A stretch of DNA of 64,000 nucleotides. It comes from Paenibacillus castaneae (GTDB taxonomy: Bacteria; Bacillota; Bacilli; Paenibacillales; Paenibacillaceae). The stretch spans positions 4,818,094-4,882,093 of the forward strand of contig NZ_KZ614144.1 in NCBI RefSeq assembly GCF_002884445.1, given 5' to 3'. Position numbers and translations under genes: made by a program. The notes below the pieces were generated by a model. That model made no database searches, was not told the DNA's origin, and was given only the letters and a program-made list of their open reading frames with translations. Shown here in pieces: positions 9,148 through 18,095 of this stretch (within the stretch, counting starts at the first letter, position 1; each line of letters starts with the position of its first letter).

Positions 9148-10191
9148 TTAACCCCCATTTTTCGCATTTCTGAACCTGCTGTACGCCGTTAGGAAATACA
9201 ATCCCAATATGGACTTCCGCTCAATTTGGCGAACGATTAATTTCTTATATCTATCCAAAGAAATTCCCATTTCCCTATAGTAAATAGGTAGAGCGAGCTG
9301 CACTTGCTGATGACCAATCATCCTTCTGACATAACGTATTTGAGCAATGATCCCCATCTCTGAGGATGGCTTTAAATAAATATGGATATTGGCTATTACA
9401 CTGTGAATAAGCTTTATCGATTTAAACTGATTCACTTTGAACCCGTCGATTAAGTCCATGTAACACTCCGGCAGTTCTGACTCATAAACCTCCAGCGCTC
9501 TTGAGAAATAATCCTTCCGTCCCATGCTTCTTGTTGCGCTGCCACTTACTTCCCTATAGTGATAGCCAGAGTAATTAATATATTTCAACGTTTGAATATG
9601 GCTAAAGAACAGCATATTAAACATGCCATCTTCTCCAAGAGCCACTTTTTCCGGAAATTTTAAATCATTTTTTCGTAATATCTGAAGCCTATAAATCTTA
9701 TTCCAAACTGTATTCCATTCATCCGTTCTCAATAAGGCAGGCAGTACTTCTTGACGGATGAAGCTTGACGATAGCACCACATCTGACGGGATATCGTACT
9801 GAGTAATGACCTCATGACCATCCATTTCGCTTATAAAGTTGGAGAAAACAACATCACAATTTCCACAACAGGCTCCGTCATAGAGCAGTTCGAACATATC
9901 GGCGTCAATGTAATCATCCGCATCCACAAAGCCTATATATTGTCCCATTGCTGCTTGTATCCCCTTATTTCTAGCTACGCTAACACCTTGATTAGGTTGG
10001 TAAATGACGGTTATACGTGAATCTGTCTCTCGATAGCGCTCCACGATCTCAGCACTCCGATCCGTCGAGCCGTCATTTACAAATATAAACTCACATTCCT
10101 TAAGCGTTTGGCTAAGGAGGGATTCTACACATTCGCTTAAATAGGCCTCGCCATTATAAATCGGTACGATAACGCTCACCTTGATAGTCAA
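9148..10191 (-). CDS. GT2 glycosyltransferase
   Basis: 347 residues, GT-A fold. VSVIVPIYNGEAYL is at the N-terminus, FVNDGSTDRS follows at about residue 40, and the metal-binding DXD-type segment is FVDADDYID near residue 92. Family 2 enzymes invert and use UDP- or dTDP-sugars. The start is TTG at 10191, supported by AAGGGAG nine bases upstream, and it overlaps the stop of the preceding GT4 gene by four bases, so they are probably co-translated. Confidence 0.9.
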   Translation of the reverse strand: MTIKVSVIVPIYNGEAYLSECVESLLSQTLKECEFIFVNDGSTDRSAEIVERYRETDSRITVIYQPNQGVSVARNKGIQAAMGQYIGFVDADDYIDADMFELLYDGACCGNCDVVFSNFISEMDGHEVITQYDIPSDVVLSSSFIRQEVLPALLRTDEWNTVWNKIYRLQILRKNDLKFPEKVALGEDGMFNMLFFSHIQTLKYINYSGYHYREVSGSATRSMGRKDYFSRALEVYESELPECYMDLIDGFKVNQFKSIKLIHSVIANIHIYLKPSSEMGIIAQIRYVRRMIGHQQVQLALPIYYREMGISLDRYKKLIVRQIERKSILGLYFLTAYSRFRNAKNGG

Positions 10192-11405
10192 CTGATACTT
10201 CTCCCTTCTGCTCCGATTAGTTCATAGAGCCTATTCAGCTCATAACCATTGCTATAATCATGCTGCTTGCAGTTGTCAGCTATACGAGCTCTAAGCTCAT
10301 TGTTTAAATACAGCTTTTCGATGCCAGCTGCGATTCCTTCTACTGACAATTCTGTAATAAAGCCATCCCTTTCATGCGTAACTTGGCTGGCTGCCGTAGG
10401 ATAATTGGTAATCACAATAGGCTTGCCAAGTATCTTAGCTTCCGTCACGGTTACTGCCTTCCCTTCATACCTGGAAGGCTGGACATATAAATCACATTCA
10501 CTCATATAGGGATAAGGGTTCGTTTGCTTCCCTAGTAGAATAAAACAGTTTTCTAGACCGAAGCCTGCAATAAGCTTACGAATCATTGCTTCGTCACCGC
10601 CGTAGCCAACAATATACCAAACCAAATCATCATAGCCCTTATCTGCAAGCTGCTTCATCGCCTTGACCGCATTATCTATTCCTTTCGCATGCGACAATCT
10701 GCCTACCGTAAGCAGCTTAAACCGTGAATCTTTAATCATAGGGTTCGTATCTGCCGCTTCAGCAGCCATCGTACTAATGGAGGCTGGCGACATAATATTT
10801 TCCAAAACGACGACTTTTTCGTTCAGTGATCCATACTTCTCTAAAAATGATTGCTTGCAAGCTTCTGATACGGCCATAATGTAATCAAACTTGCTCCACA
10901 TCTCCAGATCTAGCTTTGGGTTCGTAGCGATTGTAGAGAAATCGGTATGTATCCAAGCAATTTTGGTTGTTGCACTAACCTTCTCTGCCACATAGTAATG
11001 CGGCCAAAGATAGCTGATCGCTACATCGTAATGCCTTCGCTCTTGAGGAAGAAACGGCAGTGCATATTTCCACATTAATTGCATCTGATGATAGCCCGTA
11101 TCCTCAATTCCCTTTATTTTTCCATTTAGAGCAGCATGAACCTTTGCAAGAATTCTTGAGATGCCTATGCCGTGCTGTCTATTTCTGAAAGTTCCTCCTA
11201 TCGATTGACGAAAGGTGGCATACTGCGGTATTTCATCAAGAAGTTTAGCTTTGCCTGTCAGAAGGCTCATGAAATCTCCCTGATGCCTGTAAAGCATGAG
11301 ATTCACATCATACTGACTGTAATCAAATTCATCCAGAAGGCCTGCGAGGCTTCTTTCTACACCGCCTACTTCCATATCATAGGAAGCAATCAATAGACTT
11401 TTCAA
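10188..11405 (-). CDS. GT4 glycosyltransferase
   Basis: 405 residues, GT-B pattern, starting MKSLLIASYDMEVGGVERSL from a TTG codon with a GGGGG-type ribosome binding site. The C-terminal part holds GRLSHAKGID and YEGKAVTVTE (E-x7-E). It is a more distant relative of the tandem pair at 5590-7979, sharing the HNDYD/HTDFS-type block and the NPYPYM segment. It is the second gene of EPS unit B. Sugar specificity cannot be assigned. Confidence 0.88.
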   Translation of the reverse strand: MKSLLIASYDMEVGGVERSLAGLLDEFDYSQYDVNLMLYRHQGDFMSLLTGKAKLLDEIPQYATFRQSIGGTFRNRQHGIGISRILAKVHAALNGKIKGIEDTGYHQMQLMWKYALPFLPQERRHYDVAISYLWPHYYVAEKVSATTKIAWIHTDFSTIATNPKLDLEMWSKFDYIMAVSEACKQSFLEKYGSLNEKVVVLENIMSPASISTMAAEAADTNPMIKDSRFKLLTVGRLSHAKGIDNAVKAMKQLADKGYDDLVWYIVGYGGDEAMIRKLIAGFGLENCFILLGKQTNPYPYMSECDLYVQPSRYEGKAVTVTEAKILGKPIVITNYPTAASQVTHERDGFITELSVEGIAAGIEKLYLNNELRARIADNCKQHDYSNGYELNRLYELIGAEGRSIS

Positions 11406-11435
11406 TTCAGCACCCCCTTCATCTCTGCTCCTCTC

Positions 11436-12623
11436 TTAGGAGTAAGCTTGTTTTCGAGTTTTTCTCCAAAGCCATAAAAACGGGCGCAATGGGAAATATA
11501 AGAAATGAATAGGCTTTGGCAGAGGCAATGTCTTAGCATCCTCCGGGTAAGGAAAGAAGAAGCTGGCCATGAAGCGAACCCTTTGTCCGTTCGTTAGCAA
11601 TGAAAACAAATATCTCTTATGGTAGGCATCCACATCCTTAGGAATAGGAGGCGTATGTAAATTAATCATTCTATGTACATAGAACATGGCATCCTCCGCT
11701 AGCCATTCCGCTCTTCTGCTTGTTAGAAGCGGCTTCATCTCTTCCCGAAGCGGTATAGATAGCAAGCGTGAAGCTAGGAACAGCGCCTGCCCCCCAAGAT
11801 GCAAATAATGATGCTTCTTCAACAAACGAACAAGCTTAGGCCAATCCATTCTCTGATTAACTAAATATTTGATGTCGAGCAGCCAACGCAATCTGGACCA
11901 GCCATGTCTTGCGCCATGAGACACAAGGAATAGAAAAAGATCCTCCCGTCCTAAATAATAGATTGGCCGGCTAATTAAGGAGCTCACTCTTTTTCTTTCC
12001 CATAGCTCATCGAAGCATGGCTCCTTTGAAGGAAATGGATTTAGTCTCCAATGTACCTCTACCTTTATATCTTTTGTTGGATGATTAAAAATAATATGAT
12101 GATGTCTCCACTTCCAATCATTCAATACACTTTCGATATAATCATCCTTCACGTAACCGAGCTCAATGAACAGCGCTTCAGCCTGCTCCAGCTCACTTAG
12201 CGGAATGAGCAGATCCAAGTCGCAAGAGGTGCGCAAGGATACATCTCCGTACAGGTCTGCTGCAATAACGGGACCTTTAAGAAATAACGAACGAATGCCT
12301 TTATCCGTTAACGATTTTGCGAGCTGCTCCATCTCTCCGGACAACGCCAGCATTTGCAGCGTATTTCGATAATAATCTCGATGAAACAGCTGCTTGACAA
12401 AGGTTGGTATACCCTCGAATCTCCTAGCTTGCATCGTTCTATTTATGGATGGAAAGACTCGATGATGCCTCGCCAACTTAATAAATTGATTCCAGTCTGC
12501 TTCACGCAGAAGCTCACTAATCTCAAACGTAAGATCAGCATCCTGGTCCATTGCGAGGAGCGCAAGGAGCAATCTCAGCTCGCTAGTTAAGTCATGCGTA
12601 TGGACAGTGACATCGTTATTCAT
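11436..12623 (-). CDS. Nucleotidyltransferase family protein heading EPS unit B
   Basis: 395 residues. The core LFLKGPVIAADLYGD plus CDLDLLIP (the DxD of the nucleotidyltransferase fold) and the later VEVHWRLNP match the uncharacterised nucleotidyltransferase family found in polysaccharide and lasso-peptide-type clusters (PF14907-like). The ATG at 12623 is chosen because AAGGAG lies six to seven bases before it; an upstream in-frame ATG at 12638 lacks this. It is the first gene of unit B, with a promoter and palindromic operator at 12675-12727. Its reaction in polysaccharide synthesis is not known to me. Confidence 0.8.
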   Translation of the reverse strand: MNNDVTVHTHDLTSELRLLLALLAMDQDADLTFEISELLREADWNQFIKLARHHRVFPSINRTMQARRFEGIPTFVKQLFHRDYYRNTLQMLALSGEMEQLAKSLTDKGIRSLFLKGPVIAADLYGDVSLRTSCDLDLLIPLSELEQAEALFIELGYVKDDYIESVLNDWKWRHHHIIFNHPTKDIKVEVHWRLNPFPSKEPCFDELWERKRVSSLISRPIYYLGREDLFLFLVSHGARHGWSRLRWLLDIKYLVNQRMDWPKLVRLLKKHHYLHLGGQALFLASRLLSIPLREEMKPLLTSRRAEWLAEDAMFYVHRMINLHTPPIPKDVDAYHKRYLFSLLTNGQRVRFMASFFFPYPEDAKTLPLPKPIHFLYFPLRPFLWLWRKTRKQAYS

Positions 12624-12652
12624 GAGTTTCTCCTTCATTTCGATTATCCAAT

Positions 12653-12690
12653 AAAGAACAAATCCCTTATTTTTGTTCTATAAAAAGAAC
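12653..12690 (-). promoter_or_regulatory. SinR-type operator of EPS unit B (palindrome plus half-site)
   Basis: GTTCT-N6-AGAAC lies at 12675-12690, and a further half-site, GTTCTTT on the minus strand, at 12653-12659, with 15 bases between them. The same three-half-site layout with the same 15-base gap occurs at 24868-24905. The half-site matches the B. subtilis SinR consensus GTTCTYT. It overlaps the predicted transcription start of unit B and also lies upstream of the divergent broken acetyltransferase gene. Confidence 0.72.
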
Positions 12691-12698
12691 ACATGTAC

Positions 12699-12727
12699 AG
12701 AATACCACCTCTTATAAATTATGTCAA
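12699..12727 (-). promoter_or_regulatory. Sigma-A promoter of EPS unit B
   Basis: On the minus strand TTGACA (12727-12722), a 17-base spacer and TATTCT (12704-12699) form a good sigma-A promoter. Start is expected near 12692, just before the GTTCT-N6-AGAAC palindrome. The leader to the ATG at 12623 is about 70 bases. Confidence 0.7.
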
Positions 12728-12828
12728 TTCATAAGAAGATCCTGTATAGTTAGTAAAGATGATTTAAAAACTGATAAAAATGATAGAGATCATTGCAACA
12801 ATGTAAATAGAAATAGGAGGTCTACGCT

Positions 12829-13467
12829 TTGCAAAATATTATTGTTTATGGTGCTGGAGGTCATGCAAAAGCAGTTATTGATACCATAGAAAAAGCATCT
12901 CTGTATCGAATTATCGGCTTGTTGGATGGATTTAAAAAGCCTGCACTTTGGTTTATGGCTATGAAGTGTTGGGTGATGAAGCTTGAATCAATCATAGGCT
13001 AAATCATCGCAGTCGGAGATAACTAGCTCCGATCTAAAATTGCTGCGTGTATTGTAACCCTTCATCCTGACTTCACGTTTATACGTGCAATTTATCCTTT
13101 TTATTCCATAGAAAAAACAGTCGTACTCGGTGCCGACAGTGTCATTATGACCGATTCTGTTGTTAACAGCGATACTTTGAGTGGCGAACATTGCGTGCTA
13201 TACCCAAATACATCAGTGGGTCATGACTCGGAACTTGGAAGCTTTGTTACACTAGCTCCAAACACAGCAACAGGAGGCAACATCCATATTGGCAATTATT
13301 CTGTCATTTCCATAGGAGCAAATATCATTCACAGCCGAATGATTGGTGAGCACACTATCATTGGTGCAGGTTCAACCGTTATATCCGATATTTACTCTTT
13401 CCAAGTTACTTACGGAACACCTGCTCGGGCCATTCGAACTCGAGAAGCTGGAGAGCGATGTCTCTGA
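12829..13467 (+). pseudogene. Broken EpsM/NeuD-type sugar acetyltransferase
   Basis: A TTG at 12829 after AGGAGG starts LQNIIVYGAGGHAKAVIDT, the NeuD-family N-terminus. At about 12950 the reading shifts: the expected VYGYEVLGDEA is found in another frame. The original frame then has TAA at 13000-13002 and, after resuming IIAVGDN, a TAG at 13024-13026 where the family usually has Trp. From there the frame is open to 13467 and encodes a full left-handed beta helix, including TSVGHDSELG and GAGSTVISD. At least one frameshift pair and a nonsense codon are needed to explain this. It converges with the EpsN-like aminotransferase, its usual partner in UDP-diacetylbacillosamine-type synthesis. A sequencing error cannot explain all lesions easily. 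Confidence 0.82.
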
Positions 13468-13476
13468 TAACTGGAT

Positions 13477-14670
13477 TTAGGCCGTTTGCGCAGATTGGCT
13501 GCCGCAATTATTCAATACTTCATTTATGCAATCCACAACTCTGACTTGATCAACAACCGACATGCTCGAGCCTGACGGCAAGCAAATACCCGTTTTAAAT
13601 AGCTGCTCGCATACAGCGTTATCCTCGGAATGAGCATAAAATCTTGCTCCTGTGAATATAGGCTGCATGTGAAGCGGCTTCCATACGGGACGAGCCTCAA
13701 TGTTTTGTTCCGCCAATGCTTCAAGCAACATAGGAATAGTTACTCCCGTTTCTTGCTCATTAATGGTCATAGCAGTTAACCAGCGATTGGATTTGGAGTA
13801 TTCCAGCTCAGGCATAAAGTGTATGCCGCTCCGATTCAGGAATGCTTCCTCGTATTTTTTGAAAACCGCCCTTCTTGCTTCCACTCGCTCGTTTAGTACC
13901 TCTAGCTGAGCCCGGCCTACAGCAGCAAGCAAGTTGCTCATGCGATAATTATATCCGATCGTGCTGTGCTGATAATGAGGTGCAGTATCTCTAGCTTGAG
14001 TCGCTAAGAATCGGGCTTTCCTCAATAATTCCACATCATCGGATACAATCATTCCACCGCCCGAGGTTGTAATAATTTTGTTTCCATTAAACGAAAAAAT
14101 ACCAAATTTGCCGAAAGATCCGCTTTGTTTTCCTTTATATGTAGAACCGAGCGACTCTGCTGCATCTTCTATAACGGGTACATCATATTGATTACATATC
14201 GTCATTAATTCAGACATTTTTGCGCTTTGTCCGTACAGATTAACCACTATGACTGCTTTCGGCAGCCAGCCCTCCTTCAAAGCATCTCTTATGGCCAGCT
14301 CCAGGGCTCGCGGGGACATATTCCATGTTTCAGGCTCAGAATCAATAAAGATCGGCTCTGCCCCTAAATAGCAAATCGGATTAGCGCTAGCAACGAAGGT
14401 AAAGCTGGAGCAAAATACTTTATCTCCATTTCTTACATTTAACAATTGTAGAGCTAAATGAATGGCAGCAGTTCCCGAGCTTACTGCTGCTGCATCCTTC
14501 ACATTTGTATATGCAGCAATTTCTTTCTCAAACGCATCAATATGCGGACCAAGCGGTGCTATCCAATTCGTATCAAAAGCCTCGTCAATATATTTTCTTT
14601 CATTTCCACTCATATGCGGTGCAGATAATAAGATCTTATTGTTTTTTTCTACAGACACGTCTCCACACAT
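13477..14670 (-). CDS. DegT/DnrJ/EryC1 aminotransferase, EpsN-like
   Basis: About 397 residues from an ATG at 14670. PLP-dependent sugar aminotransferase: the LSAPHMSGNE opening, the cofactor loop VSSGTAAIHLAL, VIEDAAESLGS and the Schiff-base Lys in SFNGNKIITTSGGGM. EpsN/PglE-type enzymes make UDP-4-amino-4,6-dideoxy sugars from the product of an EpsC-like dehydratase, which is present at 21285-23117. The start is uncertain: an open frame reaches back to 14733 and a GTG at 14658 is also possible. It is the last gene of EPS unit A, and its normal acetyltransferase partner next door is broken. Confidence 0.9.
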   Translation of the reverse strand: MCGDVSVEKNNKILLSAPHMSGNERKYIDEAFDTNWIAPLGPHIDAFEKEIAAYTNVKDAAAVSSGTAAIHLALQLLNVRNGDKVFCSSFTFVASANPICYLGAEPIFIDSEPETWNMSPRALELAIRDALKEGWLPKAVIVVNLYGQSAKMSELMTICNQYDVPVIEDAAESLGSTYKGKQSGSFGKFGIFSFNGNKIITTSGGGMIVSDDVELLRKARFLATQARDTAPHYQHSTIGYNYRMSNLLAAVGRAQLEVLNERVEARRAVFKKYEEAFLNRSGIHFMPELEYSKSNRWLTAMTINEQETGVTIPMLLEALAEQNIEARPVWKPLHMQPIFTGARFYAHSEDNAVCEQLFKTGICLPSGSSMSVVDQVRVVDCINEVLNNCGSQSAQTA

Positions 14671-14722
14671 CCTTATTAAAAATAATAGCCGTCTTGAAGC
14701 CATACGCTGCTTCAAAACGACC

Positions 14723-15331
14723 TTATGCTTCAAGCTTATTTACGGTACCTTCAAATACAGGCATCGTTACATAACCTTCATTGCTTATTCCTTCGGATCG
14801 AATAACCTTTTTTACGGTTAAAAGCAGTATTTTTAAGTCCAATAATAGACTGTGGTGCTCCACATACCATACATCAAGCTTAAATCTTTCTTCCCATGAA
14901 ACTGCATTTCGTCCATGTATTTGAGCCCAACCAGTTATTCCCGGCCTTACTTGATGGCGCTTTGCCTGCTCTTCGGTGTAGAGTGGCAAATATTCCATTA
15001 GGAGCGGACGCGGCCCGACTAGGCTTAGTTCGCCTTTAATAACATTGATGAATTGCAGAAGCTCATCCAGACTGAATTTCCGCATAAAGCTGCCAAATAC
15101 AGTTAGTCTAAGGTGGTCCGGAAGCAATTCACCGAAGCTATCCTTCTCATCCGTCATCGTCCTGAACTTATATACAAGGAAAGGCGCGCCATGCAGTCCT
15201 GGACGCTTCTGCTTGAATACAATCGGTGAACCCAATTTAAGTCTAACCAATATGCCGGTGATTAGAATAGGCAGCGATAAAACAACCAGCAATAAGACTG
15301 AAACAACGAAATCAAATAAACGCTTTATCAT
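14723..15331 (-). CDS. Initiating sugar-phosphate transferase, EpsL-like
   Basis: 202 residues, the short single-helix form of the bacterial sugar transferase family (PF02397). It has MIKRLFDFVVS followed by a membrane segment (about residues 7-30), then KQKRPGLHG, the YKFRTM block, and LVGPRPLL with RPGITGWAQ. These enzymes put the first sugar phosphate on undecaprenyl phosphate. Its pairing with an EpsC-like dehydratase and EpsN-like aminotransferase suggests that an amino-dideoxy sugar starts the repeat unit. AGGAG precedes the ATG. Confidence 0.92.
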   Translation of the reverse strand: MIKRLFDFVVSVLLLVVLSLPILITGILVRLKLGSPIVFKQKRPGLHGAPFLVYKFRTMTDEKDSFGELLPDHLRLTVFGSFMRKFSLDELLQFINVIKGELSLVGPRPLLMEYLPLYTEEQAKRHQVRPGITGWAQIHGRNAVSWEERFKLDVWYVEHHSLLLDLKILLLTVKKVIRSEGISNEGYVTMPVFEGTVNKLEA

Positions 15332-15365
15332 AAGTTCGGACTCCTGATTTTGATTAGGGTTTTGG

Positions 15366-16106
15366 TTAGTGCGACGACAGCATATCTCTCATTTTGGAAA
15401 TTACTTTTGGACCGACAATGCGGCTTACTACTCTTTTCACATTTCCTCTTATTCTTACATGCGCTGGAAGCCAGGATTGTGCGAAATGATGGATAGAATG
15501 GCTTTCATTCGTTATGTAGTTGCCACCATTGATATAATCGTATGGACTGAAATATGCTCTTGGATAGAATGTTACTCCATTGCTCAGCACCTGGTATTCG
15601 CCATTTTGGATAAGACCGTGCTTTGCGCAAATTTTTGTAATAACCGCGGTATTCGTCGTTGTATCCATGGAACCATCTGGAAGAAGGAAACTTCTGTTAA
15701 CATAATGATCCAGTAACTCCTTGATCCAAAAATGGTCTTTCACAGCCCCCATCGTACCGGATTGAAGAAACTTCTGGTCCTCGAACCCGGAGAAAGCATC
15801 ATGCTGCAGAAAAGGATCCAGCGGCTTAATCACTTCAACATCCGTATCTAAATAAATGCCTCCGTACCGCTGAAGTGCGTGTAGACGAACATAGTCACTG
15901 ACGAATGCATATTTCCTTGCCTCATAAGCCTCCTTCACATACCGATTGGAGGAAATATCGAAATTATTCTCATTCCACTCCATAAATTGATAACCGCCTA
16001 AATACTTTTCCCAGCTTTTCATGCATTTGATCATCATTTTTGGCTTCTCTCCTCGTCCAAACCAACAGTAATGCACGATACGAGGAATTTGCTCAGCAGT
16101 ACTCAT
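15366..16106 (-). CDS. GT32-like capsular polysaccharide glycosyltransferase
   Basis: 246 residues from the ATG at 16106 (GGGGG five bases before it; an earlier in-frame ATG at 16130 would overlap the upstream gene). IPRIVHYCWFG opens the protein, followed by AFVSDYVRLHAL and GGIYLDTDVEVIKPLD, the DXD segment of glycosyltransferases with the DXD sugar-binding domain (family 32). It probably transfers a sugar from a nucleotide donor to the repeat unit; the sugar is unknown. Confidence 0.87.
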   Translation of the reverse strand: MSTAEQIPRIVHYCWFGRGEKPKMMIKCMKSWEKYLGGYQFMEWNENNFDISSNRYVKEAYEARKYAFVSDYVRLHALQRYGGIYLDTDVEVIKPLDPFLQHDAFSGFEDQKFLQSGTMGAVKDHFWIKELLDHYVNRSFLLPDGSMDTTTNTAVITKICAKHGLIQNGEYQVLSNGVTFYPRAYFSPYDYINGGNYITNESHSIHHFAQSWLPAHVRIRGNVKRVVSRIVGPKVISKMRDMLSSH

Positions 16107-16117
16107 AGGATCCCCCT

Positions 16118-17191
16118 TTAGAATGGCCATACGATATAATTGCTTTTATAACGAATATCCAATGTAATAACGCTCTCGAAGAAGAAATAGCAAAAATAAA
16201 AAATCAATATACAGAAATAAACCAATTTTTGATCTTTTTCTCGAAACAGCTTCACAATCCAACCAAATAAGATGAGCTGATACAGATTAAAATAAATGTT
16301 CATTCTAGCAAATATCCAGTTCTGAGTTGAGATAATCAATAAAACTAAGCCTATGATCGATAAATTGACGATAATATCGCTTTGCGGGAATATTTCCTTG
16401 AGCTTATGCCTGCCTAAATAAGCAATAATCAGCGGAATCGCAAAAACAAAAACCCGAATACTGTTAGCGCCGCCTTCATGAAAGCTTTGGTACTCTGAAT
16501 ATTGCGTATTTTGTATAGCAGAGAACAGCATATCCGAAAACTGATTGAAGCCGACTACGATTATAATAGCTAGAATTAACATCACAAAGGTTGACGCTGT
16601 CCATGCTTTTCGCCTTACGATAAAGTAGATTGGGATCATAATTAATGCGCTTTGATGAAGAAAGGAAGCAAATAAGACAATGATCATATAGGTCTTCCAT
16701 TTGCCCTCAAATAATGCTTTAGTCGCCACAAAAACAATTGCTGCCGCAAGAAATTGTCTGAGTCCATTCATCGACACAACAAAAGCACCTGAAGTGATAT
16801 AGACGTATAAGCTAAGCTCAAGCATTCTAGAATACTTATACATCACGATTACAATAAGCAAATTTGTTACCAAAGCTGTTGTAAACAATAAGATTTGCGG
16901 ATCATCTGAAATCCGCTTAAGCAGCATTTGCAGTAATCCGAACCCAATGTCCTTTCGCCGAAGAATGCTTTCCAGATCGTATTTGTCTACTTCGTATGAA
17001 TGGATGTAGAAGACCGTATCTCCAATATTGTTCCGCAAGCCTGATACAAGAATAAGCGTCACAGCTGCCGCTCCAGCCAGTATTTTGTTCGGATGAGGAA
17101 ATTTGGGCCCTATTCTGACAGGCACCGAGTAGAATCTCGCTACCCAGGCAAATAAAAAAACAACAATGAGATTAAGCCAAAGGATAGTCAT
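16118..17191 (-). CDS. EpsG-family membrane protein, probable Wzy-like polymerase
   Basis: 357 residues, hydrophobic throughout with about ten membrane helices. SGLRNNIGDTVFYIHSYE near residue 50 and SMNGLRQFLAAAIVFVA near residue 140 are typical of the EpsG family (PF14897). These blocks carry the conserved Arg residues seen in polymerase-like proteins. The likely job is joining repeat units on the outer face of the membrane. The start overlaps the preceding GT2 gene by 20 bases. Confidence 0.87.
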   Translation of the reverse strand: MTILWLNLIVVFLFAWVARFYSVPVRIGPKFPHPNKILAGAAAVTLILVSGLRNNIGDTVFYIHSYEVDKYDLESILRRKDIGFGLLQMLLKRISDDPQILLFTTALVTNLLIVIVMYKYSRMLELSLYVYITSGAFVVSMNGLRQFLAAAIVFVATKALFEGKWKTYMIIVLFASFLHQSALIMIPIYFIVRRKAWTASTFVMLILAIIIVVGFNQFSDMLFSAIQNTQYSEYQSFHEGGANSIRVFVFAIPLIIAYLGRHKLKEIFPQSDIIVNLSIIGLVLLIISTQNWIFARMNIYFNLYQLILFGWIVKLFREKDQKLVYFCILIFYFCYFFFESVITLDIRYKSNYIVWPF

Positions 17192-18095
17192 TGGTCGTCC
17201 CTTTCGCTATGTATCTCGTTCTTGTTTTGTATACGATATAGCAGTAAAGCAAAGCACCTGGAATGACCGCAAGCATCGTGAGCGCTTTGCGTGGCGTTTC
17301 CTTCAGCCAGCCTTTATTTTTGGACAGAAGACTGCTTGAAACATAATGAACAGCCTGCCTATATTTGAATACATTGTTTCCAAATGGCAAGCTCATCAAA
17401 GCTTTACGATAAAAAGCAAAGCCCTGCGGGTTCCTCCGATATTGGCGAAGCATATTGCGAGACGAGCCGTCAGGCAAATATTCGACATGGACAAGCACCT
17501 CATTCAGAAGAAGCAGCTCATAATGCTGATCCAAGCAATGATACTTATAGGCGAGTCCTACATAGTTCTCTCCTTCAAAGAGCGGATAAGGATATTGCTT
17601 CGTTAATGCGGTACGGTAAACCAGCTTCTTATCGCCGATAACACCATGCTTATGATACAAGTCGAACAAGGTTGAAGATGTGAGATGAGTCGGTAAATCC
17701 GATCCAACGATCCTTCCATCCGTATAGGCATCCAGACCAACCATGCCGCAAACCTTATCGCTTCCTTGCTGGCTCCATAAAGCTATTATTTGCTCCACTG
17801 CATCATCGGGCATATAATCATCCGAATCAATACATACGTTTAACTCTGTAGCAATATGCTCATAAGCCGTATTATGAGCGCCATGCATACCTTGATTCTG
17901 TTGACGGATGTATTGAATAGAAAGCTGCTGCTCGGTTTTCCAACGCTCCACCAATGACTCTGTTCCATCACTTGATCCGTCATCAATTATTAACCAATCA
18001 AAATCCTTGCACGTTTGCCGCTTCAAGCTTTCATACAATTGATTCAAGCAATAGGCCCTATTATATGTGGGTGTAAACACGGTCAACAGTTTCAT
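17172..18095 (-). CDS. GT2 glycosyltransferase
   Basis: 307 residues, GT-A fold: LTVFTPTYNRAYCLNQLYESL at the N-terminus, LIIDDGSSDGTE, and the metal-binding CIDSDDYMPDDAV near residue 90. The C-terminus has one hydrophobic stretch (AVIPGALLYCYIVY) that may touch the membrane. GAGGTGACAC precedes the ATG. It overlaps both neighbours by 20-35 bases, which indicates tight translational coupling. Confidence 0.9.
   Translation of the reverse strand: MKLLTVFTPTYNRAYCLNQLYESLKRQTCKDFDWLIIDDGSSDGTESLVERWKTEQQLSIQYIRQQNQGMHGAHNTAYEHIATELNVCIDSDDYMPDDAVEQIIALWSQQGSDKVCGMVGLDAYTDGRIVGSDLPTHLTSSTLFDLYHKHGVIGDKKLVYRTALTKQYPYPLFEGENYVGLAYKYHCLDQHYELLLLNEVLVHVEYLPDGSSRNMLRQYRRNPQGFAFYRKALMSLPFGNNVFKYRQAVHYVSSSLLSKNKGWLKETPRKALTMLAVIPGALLYCYIVYKTRTRYIAKGTTNDYPLA

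Noticed and set aside
12988..13191. Minus-strand frame over the broken acetyltransferase
   Set aside because: It is antisense to a recognisable NeuD-family protein and has no features of its own.
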